DNA from: a virus
Length of the DNA stretch: 64,000 nt
Strand: one strand, 5' to 3'
Virus record (IMG/VR): IMGVR_UViG_3300020421_001669
Coordinates: 1 to 64,000 of that record
Below the pieces are notes generated by a model. The model did no database searches. It had not been told where the DNA came from and saw only the letters and a program-made list of their open reading frames with translations. The position numbers were made by a program, and so were the translations under genes. How positions within the stretch are numbered: position 1 is the first letter of the stretch; each line of letters begins with the position of its first letter. Shown piece after piece: positions 45,501 to 52,739 of this stretch.

Positions 45501-46616
45501 CTGACTTACAGTGCTGCTGTAACAAATTCTACTGGTGCAACTGCGCCTGGCGGAACTTATGTAGATGTCCAACCAGTAGATAGAAGATTTACTACAGAAG
45601 AGGCTGCTATATATTCTGCTTCCAATGAGTTCGCACTTACTGGTAGTGGTAGATATGGTAAGAAAACTTTTAGACAAAGATATACCATGTCAACGGATAC
45701 CGAAGACTTATCACCTATAATACCTCTTTATAGAAACGCGGTTATTACTAGGGCATTTGAAATTAATAATGATTCTACAGGTGAGGAAGCAAACGGTGGT
45801 GCTGCTAAATCTAAATTTATTTCCAGAAAGGTTAGACTTGATGATGGACAGGAAGCAGAAGATGTCAGACTTTCTGTTGCTTTGAAACAACCCGCTGGTT
45901 CTGAGTTCAAGGTATACTTTAAAGGTCAATCCCCAGAGGATGACGGTGATTTTTATGAAGATTTGCCTTGGACAGAAATGGAATTAGTAACTGGACAAAA
46001 TCAAGGTAATTCTGCATCGCGGAATCAGTTTATTGACTTTGACTTCCAGTTACCAAGTACTGTTCTTGACGGAAATGGTGTATTTAACTATACTACTAAG
46101 CGTGTAAACGCACTTACAATAGGAACTGCTGGTTCTGGTTATGCCAATACTAGTTCAGTGGACTTTATTGTAACTGGTGGTGGTACACCTACAAGACCTG
46201 CCGCTATTAAGGCAACTGCCTTAGCTGGTGGTGGTTTGGGAACTATTGAAATTGTAGACCCAGGCCGAGGATATAGTAGTGCTCCTACAATAACTGTGGC
46301 AAAAAACCACGCGGTAAGTACATTTATTGCAGGCGGAACATTTGTAGGTAACGGTTCAAACTTATATGAAGCTACTGTGGGTGGTACAACTGGTGCTGCT
46401 TCAGCTTCATCCGCACCAGTACATACAAGTGGTACTGCTACAGACGGTGATGTTACTTGGACTTATAGAGGAGTAAGACCTGTAGTAACTTGCACAGTTG
46501 CGGATACTACATTTGAGAGGTTTAAAACCTTCTCCACTAAATTAGTTATGCTTACATCCAATACTTCTTCTATACCAGAAGCTAAACAATTGAGGATTAT
46601 CGCCTTACAGGCGTAA
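39513..46616 (+). CDS. Very large DUF4815-type structural protein
   Basis: A 2367-residue virion protein, the largest here. The N-terminus (VTPYYNDFSAAKKFNRVVFKPG, then VQARELTQLQDYM) is the DUF4815 pattern found in baseplate or fibre proteins of marine T4-like phages. Modules shared with other structural proteins are inserted: GTxxSxGxxP-H type at residues 272-326, 392-446 and 2266-2324, and GxGY repeats at 1816-1912 and 2197-2272. It occupies the gp9/gp10 region of the T4 map and probably forms the peripheral baseplate or a fibre connector. Confidence 0.75.
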   Translation: MAIDLNVTPYYNDFSAAKKFNRVVFKPGVAVQARELTQLQDYMLNTFKEFGDFVFKDGATVRGGFGYPVLIPFIKINDLDADSTAISNDTLANYVGDTIVGGTTGIEAVIKSVRTGTDTEAVEKKTLYLNYTKGNEKSAGTIASNVRFDAGETLTVTSTNVERNGDTFVVDNNTDINSFTKNFYGYAIDFVLEEGIIYAQGKFVSHDTQIIRLDNYNPNVNYFVGVKVNETIVSSDDDTSLLDPATGAYNFNAPGADRTKVDTVITKVPFGKNHELNKTYELGEFISNGDNIYEVTTAGTTSSSGTGPNHTTGNATDGSVVFKYFEFPEGFTALYKINKGQIEKRYDGDLTELAELGKQLAAEQRESDGDYVVEPFTIKIREHLKTVKGVTFDTSTNTNYGQGQFVNHLGKLYEVVLAGTSDSSTPPTHSSGDVLSGTVKFGARGASYRFDNDGTNFTTDSDPGDADRLSVTVSPGVAYVNGFRRQFYKNTALKVRKGTSTEIKEARDVTLGYGNFFDVKEVCGTFDIENGALCNIGYYGTIGSQTGAAAVSDGTFGTHASLGTVIGTCRVRAMKRASGNPGAATTQYRLFVYDVRIKDGKLSDARTIQFPNSTDSGFADILLEDLNGNGTKDSAVLSGTMYNKMVYHTPWNFTKTLAAAGGGSYDTQYYYTEEFNVSVAANGTFSISTSSLGSEVIFPYSVSGLTQTILDNRFYMVCKTPGITDFGDGTTISGSEGRVIRLTPSQVTAAANGQSMSFDMGAPSAGYDAYIQMEVKVVDAVPVPKSYNTGRYVTIDTNDNAGGSDGPWNLGITDVKSIEAIYIQPSSTNVYLDDADGKTNYKDDFILDNGQRDNFYGHAKLIKKLGSPVSTTAAYITVKLSHFTANYGGSNGTYFAKDSYPVDDTGATGIYTFEIPNYISNQSGQFILRDSIDFRPMVKNTAVSATTLATATNNPYRTEEFDLPSNGIQFPTPNTSFTTDVEYYLPRVDNIIIDRSGSFRVIEGISKIPAKPPIEDADSMQVAEVFVAPFPSVAPSVATKFDAPESQVRHQLKGQNRRYTMEDIGQIEQRINRLEYYLALSLLEMQAKDQQILDANGNDRFKNGIYVNSFDSDSLSDLDDPNYSASYNSSKKRLGPAFNDYQADLILNETHGTSGWTRQGSVITRPFILESGTENRYATKVRNCVGELQFNYEGEMEIFPRSDNQPSSTQDDPNPQFIGISNAQATQNAASAINASRNVVGFETSFERGLYDAATDTVDPTGYFDHNTREVTIETGSEAGAFTGDVTGTVGTNTQFNEVFGTLFEQTGAGAVSGQITGNVSGSVSLTPTMKVQHIVETSVPIIQTASSQLQHTQKFKIDDVVRDVSLLPNMRQNRIAVRVRRMKPNTRLYFYFDDQPQSNRCCPCDVERFDAHIPVWQASGARTGHSFLQTRLINTPLGVAEDPDLNYLYTGSAPADMGDPVVTDQNGDAAFVYFLPAGNGAAEGSGFDNITFPVGTRRMRVTDDLTDRYNFVTTQAETDYSAFALHQYRKSVDLTVEHHVMSTSTTKDFSGATKNVTGEHILDVGIQPGEMEISINDLKADLDVTQPSFIVHPPRFVGDPIGQTFGIGDAPNGAFVKKVRVFFRDRPGQSANVANPATDTGQGITMQIRKVVNGYPGQMIMASTFKQASEVKTTESLSITGGVDLGTNYNFAASQATDFEFDEPVYVAPNEEYAFVLLPERNDPNYNIWISKLGENKLGTTQRVTAEETNIAGMLFTSSNSRAWSAHQTEDIKFSIFYCQFTLGEGTVEFVNEDAEYITGSDYTAGRPQEGQNVHGFDVTISGGGSGYSVNDVIQLNQINTTSNNNTIAGSGVKLKVTSVSSGAVTGVEVLDTGTGFQPIRGLTPALVHPGSVGQLAVVPTGGSGANFTLKIKHGIVEQVDPRTEKIEITYDKVVADQAITDSSLYFKVGEVIGTGATELEGGLRKTEFKVASISNKVFNNFRTNTTIKDFPRAKLTYSAAVTNSTGATAPGGTYVDVQPVDRRFTTEEAAIYSASNEFALTGSGRYGKKTFRQRYTMSTDTEDLSPIIPLYRNAVITRAFEINNDSTGEEANGGAAKSKFISRKVRLDDGQEAEDVRLSVALKQPAGSEFKVYFKGQSPEDDGDFYEDLPWTEMELVTGQNQGNSASRNQFIDFDFQLPSTVLDGNGVFNYTTKRVNALTIGTAGSGYANTSSVDFIVTGGGTPTRPAAIKATALAGGGLGTIEIVDPGRGYSSAPTITVAKNHAVSTFIAGGTFVGNGSNLYEATVGGTTGAASASSAPVHTSGTATDGDVTWTYRGVRPVVTCTVADTTFERFKTFSTKLVMLTSNTSSIPEAKQLRIIALQA

Positions 46617-46626
46617 TAAATAGAGT

Positions 46627-46851
46627 ATGGAAAACAAGGTTTCAAGTTTAGAGTATAGAAGAGATGATGAATCTGGTGCATTATTAAATGTTGACCATAA
46701 TTCATTGGCTGCATACAAAAGGAGGAAACATCTTGCTAACCAAAAAACAGTTCAGATTAATGAAATGTCAAATGATATAAATAGTCTAAAGCAAGATTTC
46801 CAAGAAATCAAAAGCATTTTAATGCAACTTGTTAATAACATTGATAAATAA
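46627..46851 (+). CDS. Small coiled-coil protein
   Basis: A 74-residue protein with an N-terminal polar part (SLEYRRDDESGALLNVDHNSLAAYKRRK) split here as two short motifs, SLEYRRDDESGALLNVD and AAYKRRK, and a C-terminal coiled coil (INEMSNDINSLKQDF). The pattern is common in short proteins next to fibre genes in marine T4-like phages; function unknown. An AATAAATA motif lies just before its ATG. Confidence 0.65.
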   Translation: MENKVSSLEYRRDDESGALLNVDHNSLAAYKRRKHLANQKTVQINEMSNDINSLKQDFQEIKSILMQLVNNIDK

Positions 46852-46867
46852 AAGATAGGGAAGAGAC

Positions 46868-47713
46868 ATGTCAACTATAACACTAAGAGCATCTAAGGGT
46901 TCACCCCTCACTAATACTGAGGTGGATACTAACTTTAGTAACCTCAACAACGACAAGTATGAGTCGGGTAATAATGTGTCAGTTGGTACTCTTACTGCTA
47001 GTGGCAATGTTACTTTCGGCATCGCTGCCACTGTATCTGCTGCTGGAAGTACACAGGGTACTGCTACTGCATTAACCAAAACATACAACATTGTATCTAC
47101 TGCATCTGCGAACCAAGGTATTATTTTACCTTCTGCAGCTGCTGGTCTGGTAATCAACATATATAACATTAGTGGCAATACTATTAAAGTATATCCCGCT
47201 TCTACAGAAACCATCGATGGTGGTTCTGCAAACGCACCAGTTGAAGTAGTAACTGCAAACGGTGCTGAGTTAGTTGGTGTTAGTACTGGTGGTTGGAGAC
47301 AAGTTGGTTCTGGCGGTAGTAATTTAGCTTCAATAACAGTAAACGATTCCGCAGAACTATTGGGAGACTTGAAGTATGGAATTAATGCTTCACTTTCAAC
47401 TTCTGGTTCTGGACAAGGTGATGCAACTGCAATAACTGAAACAATCAATGTGGTTGGTACAGTTGGTGGTAGTTCAGAGGGTGTGGTTTTACCAACCGCA
47501 GCTGCTGGATTACATGTAGTTGTTGCTAATATCACTACGACTGATTGCAAATTGTATCCCGCTACATCGGATACTATTGAAAGTGGTTCCGCAAACGCAG
47601 CTGTAACACTGCCCGCGAAAACTACATTTACTTTAACATGTCAAGACGCGACCAATTGGGTGAAACATAGAGGACTTGCAGTCTACAATTCATCTGGTTC
47701 GTTGCTAAACTAA
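46868..47713 (+). CDS. Fibre-like structural protein 1
   Basis: A 281-residue protein. The N-terminal segment SKGSPLTNTEVDTNFSNLNNDK (given here as GSPLTNTEVDTNFSNLNN) is the common attachment motif of phage tail fibre proteins. Two similar halves follow, each with a PSAAAGLVI/PTAAAGLHVV unit, a Y-P-A-(S/T)-x-x-T-I-(D/E) unit and an SAN(A)(P/A)V unit, so the protein contains a tandem duplicated domain of about 130 residues. It probably trimerises and contacts host surface or the next fibre segment. Confidence 0.72.
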   Translation: MSTITLRASKGSPLTNTEVDTNFSNLNNDKYESGNNVSVGTLTASGNVTFGIAATVSAAGSTQGTATALTKTYNIVSTASANQGIILPSAAAGLVINIYNISGNTIKVYPASTETIDGGSANAPVEVVTANGAELVGVSTGGWRQVGSGGSNLASITVNDSAELLGDLKYGINASLSTSGSGQGDATAITETINVVGTVGGSSEGVVLPTAAAGLHVVVANITTTDCKLYPATSDTIESGSANAAVTLPAKTTFTLTCQDATNWVKHRGLAVYNSSGSLLN

Positions 47714-47724
47714 GGAGAAATTGA

Positions 47725-48699
47725 ATGGCAGGGCCAGTTACACTTAAAGCAGGGTCATATCCGGCGCCCGTTGGGGGATTACAAGGTCTCAGAGAATTAT
47801 CAGCCACTGAGATTAAAGACCAAGTAGCCGGCGTGCTTACTTTGAAATTTGCCGCTGACACGGATGGTTCTGGGACAGGAGAACTAAATGTTGTTACTGG
47901 TGGTTCTGCTGGTAGTGATGAAATCGGAACATTTACAAACAGAGAGAGAACTGAATCTGTAGGTGACCACCCTGCTGGTGGTGGAACTACGGATACTATC
48001 TACCGATTTAATCAACCAGTTGCTGCTGTAAGTGAGTCTGGACAAATTAATCCTATGCGATGGACAGGAACAGCTTTAGAACAATCAACAGATACAGAAT
48101 TAGACACTGAAGTATTAGATTTAGTTTTAACTGCAATGGCTGCTGAAGACGCAAATACAGTCGGACAATATAAAATTGGAACATCTTCACCTTCTGGTGG
48201 AACATGGACTTCAAGATATACTATTACAGAGACACAAGTTGACGGAACAGATGTAAACTACTACCTCTATCAAAAAACTGCACCAACTACAGATGCTGGA
48301 ACAGACCAAAATTTACTTTTAAAACTTGGTGACGAAGGTCAACCAAACGAAATGTCAACTGCAAACTTACAAACATTAGTGCCTGCAATGAGAAACAGAA
48401 TTGTTTCTAGTGGAGTAGGAACTTATCTACTTCAAACAGGTTCACCATCTGCTACTGGAACATGGGTACAGATGGGGTCAACGATGACTGACCAATTAAA
48501 AGACATCTCATCACAGAACTATGCTGGAGACTACACAGGGTCATACACTGGGTACTATGACCGATTCTTTGCTGGATTCTTAAATGGTGCATACGCTGGT
48601 TCATATTCTGGTACATATACTGGATATTATGCTGGTAACACTGTACAATCAACAAGTTCCACGCAAGAAACAAAACAGCTGTTTATTAGAACCGCTTAA
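47725..48699 (+). CDS. Fibre-like structural protein 2 with Tyr/Gly repeats
   Basis: A 324-residue protein of the same transcription unit, 11 bases after fibre protein 1, with GGAG before its ATG. The body is T-, S- and G-rich beta. Residues 270-310 are a run of short G-x-Y-x-G units (GDYTGSYTGYY, GAYAGSYSGTYTGYYAG) that may form an aromatic-rich tip. The C-terminus is short and hydrophilic. The likely role is host recognition, based on position and composition. Confidence 0.65.
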   Translation: MAGPVTLKAGSYPAPVGGLQGLRELSATEIKDQVAGVLTLKFAADTDGSGTGELNVVTGGSAGSDEIGTFTNRERTESVGDHPAGGGTTDTIYRFNQPVAAVSESGQINPMRWTGTALEQSTDTELDTEVLDLVLTAMAAEDANTVGQYKIGTSSPSGGTWTSRYTITETQVDGTDVNYYLYQKTAPTTDAGTDQNLLLKLGDEGQPNEMSTANLQTLVPAMRNRIVSSGVGTYLLQTGSPSATGTWVQMGSTMTDQLKDISSQNYAGDYTGSYTGYYDRFFAGFLNGAYAGSYSGTYTGYYAGNTVQSTSSTQETKQLFIRTA

Positions 48700-48702
48700 G
48701 AC

Positions 48703-48742
48703 TTGACATATATAGTGGGGTAGGTGTATAATAAACCTACCC
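48703..48742 (+). promoter_or_regulatory. Promoter with -10 box inside an inverted repeat
   Basis: TTGACA (48703-48708) and TATAAT (48727-48732) are 18 bases apart. GGGTAGGT (48718-48725) and ACCTACCC (48735-48742) form a perfect 8-bp inverted repeat whose 9-base loop contains the -10 box. It may be an operator or, after transcription from upstream, a hairpin ending the fibre transcript. The next gene begins at 48764 with AGGA before it. Confidence 0.75.
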
Positions 48743-48763
48743 ATTTAATCATGAGGAAATATT

Positions 48764-49276
48764 ATGACCGAAGAAAAGGCGAAATATCGCAACCCCCGAT
48801 GGATAGATAAAGAAAACCGATCGCTATTCTGCGAGATTTTGGTTGGGCAAAATTATCGTCCAGCACAAATTAATGTTGGTAATATCAAAGAAGGTCTTGT
48901 TAACGAAGACTTTAATGCCGTCATGGAAATCTTCACCGAAGAAGACATCGATGCAAACACAGAAGCACATAAGAATGTTGTCATTGAACAGGAAGAGAAA
49001 GACGCAGAACAACGCGAGGTTCATAGAAATAGAGTAATGCAAGAAGCATTGTTCAATATGAAACTAGAAGCTTTTGAAATTCCTGCCATCAAAAACTCAG
49101 ATGATAAACGAATCAAAAAACTAATTCGTAAAGCAAAAACTCAATTAGAAGTACAGGCATGGGTAACTACATTACTTCAAATGGAAGCATTGTATCAAGT
49201 TCCCAACATGTTTAAGCCAGATGGTACACATCCAGAGTTTGCTCCAGATATACCAGAACCCCCAACGGAACCGTAA
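48764..49276 (+). CDS. Unknown hydrophilic protein, possible fibre-assembly factor
   Basis: A 170-residue, charged and mostly helical protein with a proline-rich end. It has no recognised domain. It is led by its own promoter and overlaps the downstream glycosyltransferase gene (TAATG). Position between fibre genes and glycosyltransferases suggests a chaperone or modification-linked role, but this is only context. Confidence 0.6.
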   Translation: MTEEKAKYRNPRWIDKENRSLFCEILVGQNYRPAQINVGNIKEGLVNEDFNAVMEIFTEEDIDANTEAHKNVVIEQEEKDAEQREVHRNRVMQEALFNMKLEAFEIPAIKNSDDKRIKKLIRKAKTQLEVQAWVTTLLQMEALYQVPNMFKPDGTHPEFAPDIPEPPTEP

Positions 49277-49980
49277 TGAACGGATATCTTTATGTCGCAT
49301 CTCGTGATGAAAGATATCTAAAAGCTGCTGTCCAATCTGCTGAATCATTATTAGATTTTCATCCCAATGCAAAGATAACACTCTTCACAGAAGAAAGGTG
49401 GGATGGAACATACGACAGAAAACTTTTTGATAATATCATTTATTGTGATGACCATGTGAGAGCAAAACTATGGGCGTTATCCAGAACTCCATATGATAAA
49501 ACAATGTATATAGATTGTGACACCTATATTCAACACGAAGATATAAAAAAGGTCTTTACTTTACTAGGAAAAGATGATATAATATTCACGCGGAATAGAC
49601 CCTACAATGCAAAAATAACTAAACTAAGCGATACTGAAGAGATGATATATCATTGTGGTATCTTTGCATATAAGAAGAAACCTATTGTGATGGATTTAAT
49701 GATGGATTGGTTTCAGCAATACTGTGACCAGATTAGACCAGAATATGACCCCTCACCATATCCAAGGGAAGTATGTAAGTGGGATACATTTAGTATGTGG
49801 TATCTCTTAGAGAAAAAATACAAGGATAAAATTAAAGTTGGAGACTTCCCATGGCCAGATGCTAGATGGAACTTCTGCATGGGACAACGACCAGAAGAGT
49901 TGGCGGGGATGCCGATTATTATAACACATTATACTTTGAATAGAGTATACAAAGAACAGGAATCATTTCAGTTAAGATGA
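49276..49980 (+). CDS. GT-A glycosyltransferase-like protein
   Basis: A 234-residue protein with the features of a GT-A enzyme of the GT8-like kind: an N-terminal YVASRDERYLKAAVQSAESL, then KLWALSRTPYDKTMYIDCDTYI, in which DCD is the metal-binding DxD motif near residue 75. The donor sugar and acceptor are unknown. It belongs to a cassette that also carries four related minus-strand proteins. Confidence 0.75.
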   Translation: MNGYLYVASRDERYLKAAVQSAESLLDFHPNAKITLFTEERWDGTYDRKLFDNIIYCDDHVRAKLWALSRTPYDKTMYIDCDTYIQHEDIKKVFTLLGKDDIIFTRNRPYNAKITKLSDTEEMIYHCGIFAYKKKPIVMDLMMDWFQQYCDQIRPEYDPSPYPREVCKWDTFSMWYLLEKKYKDKIKVGDFPWPDARWNFCMGQRPEELAGMPIIITHYTLNRVYKEQESFQLR

Positions 49981-50603
49981 AAACTATAGAATTGAAAAAT
50001 CCAGATGTTTTAGACATCCTTGACAGGTGGATGGATTTTTATAATAACAATGTAAAAGAACCTTTACCAATGGATGAAAGAAGGTTTGGTAACAGGGATA
50101 TGGATTACTATTGTTCAGAAGAGTATCTTAGAGAAGTTCAAGCAAAAGGTGAAGACCACAAAGGCCCACCAGAGTATGCGAAGGTATGTGATTTCCACTT
50201 GACACACGGAGTTGATAAAGAACTTAGAAGAGAGTCCTTGAAGACTTGTGCTGAATTATCCGCGTGGTTGTGTGCTAAATTTAATGCGGTACATGTTTAC
50301 TATCCAGCTGGTGGTTTCATGTCGTGGCATAATAACTGGGATTGTCCCGGCTACAATATTTTATTATCACATAGTGATGGTTGTGGATTCTTTAAACACT
50401 TAGATGAAGATGGAAATGTTGTGACTATCCATGACCCAATTGGTTGGAACTGTAAGATAGGATATTATGGTGGTAAAGATGAACAACCATATTGGCATAC
50501 CGCTGGGAGTCGAGGCCCAAGACAAACATTTGGTTTCGTTGTTCCAGATAAAGATTTGTGGCAAGATATGGTTGAAGATATCTCTACTATAGATGTAGTC
50601 TAA
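49977..50603 (+). CDS. Oxygenase-like double-stranded beta-helix protein
   Basis: A 208-residue protein whose central part (YYPAGGFMSWHNNWDCPGY, then GYNILLSHS) and later YWHTAGSRGPRQTFGF have the spacing of a jelly-roll iron oxygenase: a first histidine near W-H-N-N and a distal histidine followed by arginine that could bind 2-oxoglutarate. The usual HxD is not intact (H-N-N), so catalysis is uncertain. ATGA overlap with the glycosyltransferase gene. Converges with the next minus-strand gene; the stop codons overlap. Confidence 0.5.
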   Translation: MKTIELKNPDVLDILDRWMDFYNNNVKEPLPMDERRFGNRDMDYYCSEEYLREVQAKGEDHKGPPEYAKVCDFHLTHGVDKELRRESLKTCAELSAWLCAKFNAVHVYYPAGGFMSWHNNWDCPGYNILLSHSDGCGFFKHLDEDGNVVTIHDPIGWNCKIGYYGGKDEQPYWHTAGSRGPRQTFGFVVPDKDLWQDMVEDISTIDVV

Positions 50604-51283
50604 AAGAATCCTTCCCTTTGTCCTATGACCATGAATCGGTCAAACTCTTTCTTACCATCCCAAGAATAATATATTTGTTGTTTGGTTCCCTCATATCCAC
50701 ACTCTTCTATTCCTATTTGTTCTTTTAGTGCCTCTATTGAGTTCACACAATTGATACCATACATCTCTTCAACTACATTTGAGTTTTGCATCGCGTAGAC
50801 GGCATTAGGATTCTTACCCACTAGTTCTGTTAGAGGATACATTTGTTCGGTGTGAATACAGATTACTACATCAACATCAATCTTGTTTAGATTCTCAAAC
50901 TCAAATGGTATGTCCAGATTCCAATGACGAATGTTTACAAATTTTTCTTGGGCGTAATACTTGTGAAATGATTTAGAAAGATTGATACTCTCTTCATCCA
51001 TGTCCACCAAATGAATCTGAGAGACATCTAGGTTCTCACATAAAAGTGGAACCATAGGAAGACCTAACCAAGAATTAAGAATTAATATTCTAAGGTTACC
51101 TTGTTTGGTATAATATTCTTCCAAGTATTCTTTTAGTTCTTCAACCAACCAGATTGAAGCATCCATATTATTTTCCTGTAGAGATTGCCTAAAATCTACA
51201 AGTTTGTGAGGCATTTTGTTTTCTATAACATGTAGCGCCTCACCCCAGTATTTAAAGTTATTTAAAAAATTAAAATTTAACAT
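50600..51283 (-). CDS. Methyltransferase-like protein
   Basis: A 227-residue protein. I choose ATG 51283 (MLNFNFLNNF), which overlaps the upstream gene's stop and has an AAGGTGAAG site; an in-frame start at 51319 is possible. RILILNSWLGLPMVPLL followed by IHLVDMDEE near residues 75-105 is a Rossmann motif with the acidic residue that binds SAM ribose, although the glycine-rich loop is unusual (N-S-W-L-G). VVICIHTEQMYP resembles motif IV. Substrate unknown. Confidence 0.55.
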   Translation of the reverse strand: MLNFNFLNNFKYWGEALHVIENKMPHKLVDFRQSLQENNMDASIWLVEELKEYLEEYYTKQGNLRILILNSWLGLPMVPLLCENLDVSQIHLVDMDEESINLSKSFHKYYAQEKFVNIRHWNLDIPFEFENLNKIDVDVVICIHTEQMYPLTELVGKNPNAVYAMQNSNVVEEMYGINCVNSIEALKEQIGIEECGYEGTKQQIYYSWDGKKEFDRFMVIGQREGFF

Positions 51284-51944
51284 CTTCACCTTTTCCCATT
51301 GAGTCAAAAATACAAACATAAGGTAGTTCGCGGTATGTATGTTTATCTATATCGTGTGGGAAGATATAGCCTTGGTTAAAACTATATACCCAACCTATAG
51401 GAAACAATTTGATTTTGGTTATTCTTCTGTTATAAAAGAAGTTATCAAGACCACGATAGTACCATAGTATTTGTTTCTGATATTTATTAAAATATTCTGT
51501 AATCTCTTCTGTGTTTAAGTTATCATTCCACCTCAGAACCGAAGAGTTTAGATCTGTATATTTATGTGGAATGTGTCTAGTGTTTTTAAATTGAGTTTCT
51601 AAATCGTGCCAGTATGTCTTTACAAAACAAAGACAGTCTTCTGGGTCATAGTCTGCGATGGAACTTATATCTTTCTGAATGATAGTATCAATATCAAAGA
51701 ACATCTTTTCACCCTTCTGTGTAACAATAGTTTCATCGAAGAGATACATTTTATTCCACCACTTTACTAACTTGTTTCCGCCCGGCAATGCGAGTGGCGT
51801 AATGTTCTCATCTAGTCCCTTTGGATTTTCTGTTAAGCAATAGAAACTAAAATCTTGTGGGAGATATTGTAGACAAGCCTCATAGATATTATTTACATGT
51901 TGGTGGTTGTATTTGTCACCCCACTTTACTGTGTAGATATTCAA
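51270..51944 (-). CDS. Glycosyltransferase-like protein of the KWG-KY family, copy 1
   Basis: A 224-residue protein with the opening VKWGDKYNHQHVNNIYEA, then FYCLTENPKGL and FFDIDTIIQKD, where DID is the DxD-type metal site. The same pattern appears in 52740, 53542 and 56024, and GWVYSFNQG near the end matches the others (AYSYNRG, VYSYNRG, IYSFLAG). GT-A fold is inferred from these. Overlaps both neighbours. Confidence 0.72.
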   Translation of the reverse strand: MNIYTVKWGDKYNHQHVNNIYEACLQYLPQDFSFYCLTENPKGLDENITPLALPGGNKLVKWWNKMYLFDETIVTQKGEKMFFDIDTIIQKDISSIADYDPEDCLCFVKTYWHDLETQFKNTRHIPHKYTDLNSSVLRWNDNLNTEEITEYFNKYQKQILWYYRGLDNFFYNRRITKIKLFPIGWVYSFNQGYIFPHDIDKHTYRELPYVCIFDSMGKGEDVKF

Positions 51945-52573
51945 AATGGTTCCCTCACATAAACTACATTACCAGACGCGGTAATTCTTTCTTCATCTGA
52001 AGTGTAAAAAGGATAAACCATATGTGGTAGTTTCGCATCAAACAAAATCATCTTTCCTTCAAATCCTTTATCAACTGGTATCGCTACTTCTTCTGGGACA
52101 CCCATTGGAGAGTTCATCACAAAACAAAGTCTTGATGTTTTAGGGTCTTTCTTTTCTGGAAAGAATTTGTCTTCCTCCTCTAAATCATATGGTACATTTA
52201 TAAAGATAACAAATGAAAACAATCCGCCATGATTATGCATGGGATTGAATTCATGTTTCTTCTGATAGTTTATCCACACACTTTCTAATCCTATTGGAAG
52301 TAGAGGGTGACTAGTATCTTTTTGCACTTTCATATAGTGTTCTATTTCTGGTCTGTAGAAGTTATTCATGATATCTACTTTTACAGATGAAGGCATGTCT
52401 TCTATTCTTATTTGCCTTTCCAGATGCCCTGCTAAATTATAATTGTTTGAAGTATTACCAACAAAGTTTCTATAATACTCCAAGGTTTCGGGACTCACCT
52501 CACCTGTCCATATGCAGTTATGTTTTGATATTAGTTCTTCTGCTATGAACCAGTTGGGACTCATCATTGCCAT
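51941..52573 (-). CDS. 2OG-Fe(II) oxygenase-like protein
   Basis: A 210-residue protein. The central WINYQKKHEFNPMHNHGG has the H-N-H pair typical of the 2OG-Fe(II) oxygenase group common in marine T4-like phages (in place of HxD), then FSFVIFINVPYD. The distal ligand is in FDAKLPHMVYPF, followed by DEERITASGN where arginine would bind 2-oxoglutarate. The substrate is unknown but may be the glycan or protein modified by this cassette. ATG 52573 is preferred over an upstream TTG at 52585. Confidence 0.75.
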   Translation of the reverse strand: MAMMSPNWFIAEELISKHNCIWTGEVSPETLEYYRNFVGNTSNNYNLAGHLERQIRIEDMPSSVKVDIMNNFYRPEIEHYMKVQKDTSHPLLPIGLESVWINYQKKHEFNPMHNHGGLFSFVIFINVPYDLEEEDKFFPEKKDPKTSRLCFVMNSPMGVPEEVAIPVDKGFEGKMILFDAKLPHMVYPFYTSDEERITASGNVVYVREPF

Positions 52574-52578
52574 GTATC

Positions 52579-52737
52579 CTACCAATGTCTTAATACTCCC
52601 GATATAATAAAGAAACAGGTGAAGAAGTTTACCAAGACAACTACGGTTCTCATTATTGCAACCATATCAGCCTCGTGTGAATCATCCGATGCCTTTTCCC
52701 CTAAAGACATGCACCATAGTTTCCAAAGTTTTTTCAT
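52579..52737 (-). CDS. 52-residue membrane protein
   Basis: A short gene with GGAGG nine bases before ATG 52737. The product has a charged N-terminal half (WKLWCMSLGEKASDD, then HEADMVAIMRT) and one hydrophobic segment (VVVLVNFFTCFFIISGVL). The arrangement KLWxxWCxxLGEKASDDSxEAD is one I associate with short proteins in marine T4-like phages, without a known function. The stop lies just before the oxygenase start at 52573. Confidence 0.7.
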   Translation of the reverse strand: MKKLWKLWCMSLGEKASDDSHEADMVAIMRTVVVLVNFFTCFFIISGVLRHW

Positions 52738-52739
52738 TC

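Noticed and set aside
46843-46850. GATAAATA as a late promoter for 46868
   Set aside because: The match is made by the final codons GAT AAA TAA of the preceding gene and has a weaker first base; not enough support.
46819-47550. 243-codon minus-strand frame opposite fibre-like protein 1
   Set aside because: Shadow of the real plus-strand gene; it is proline- and valine-rich as expected from the reverse of Gly/Thr/Ala codons, with no plausible ribosome site or operon context.
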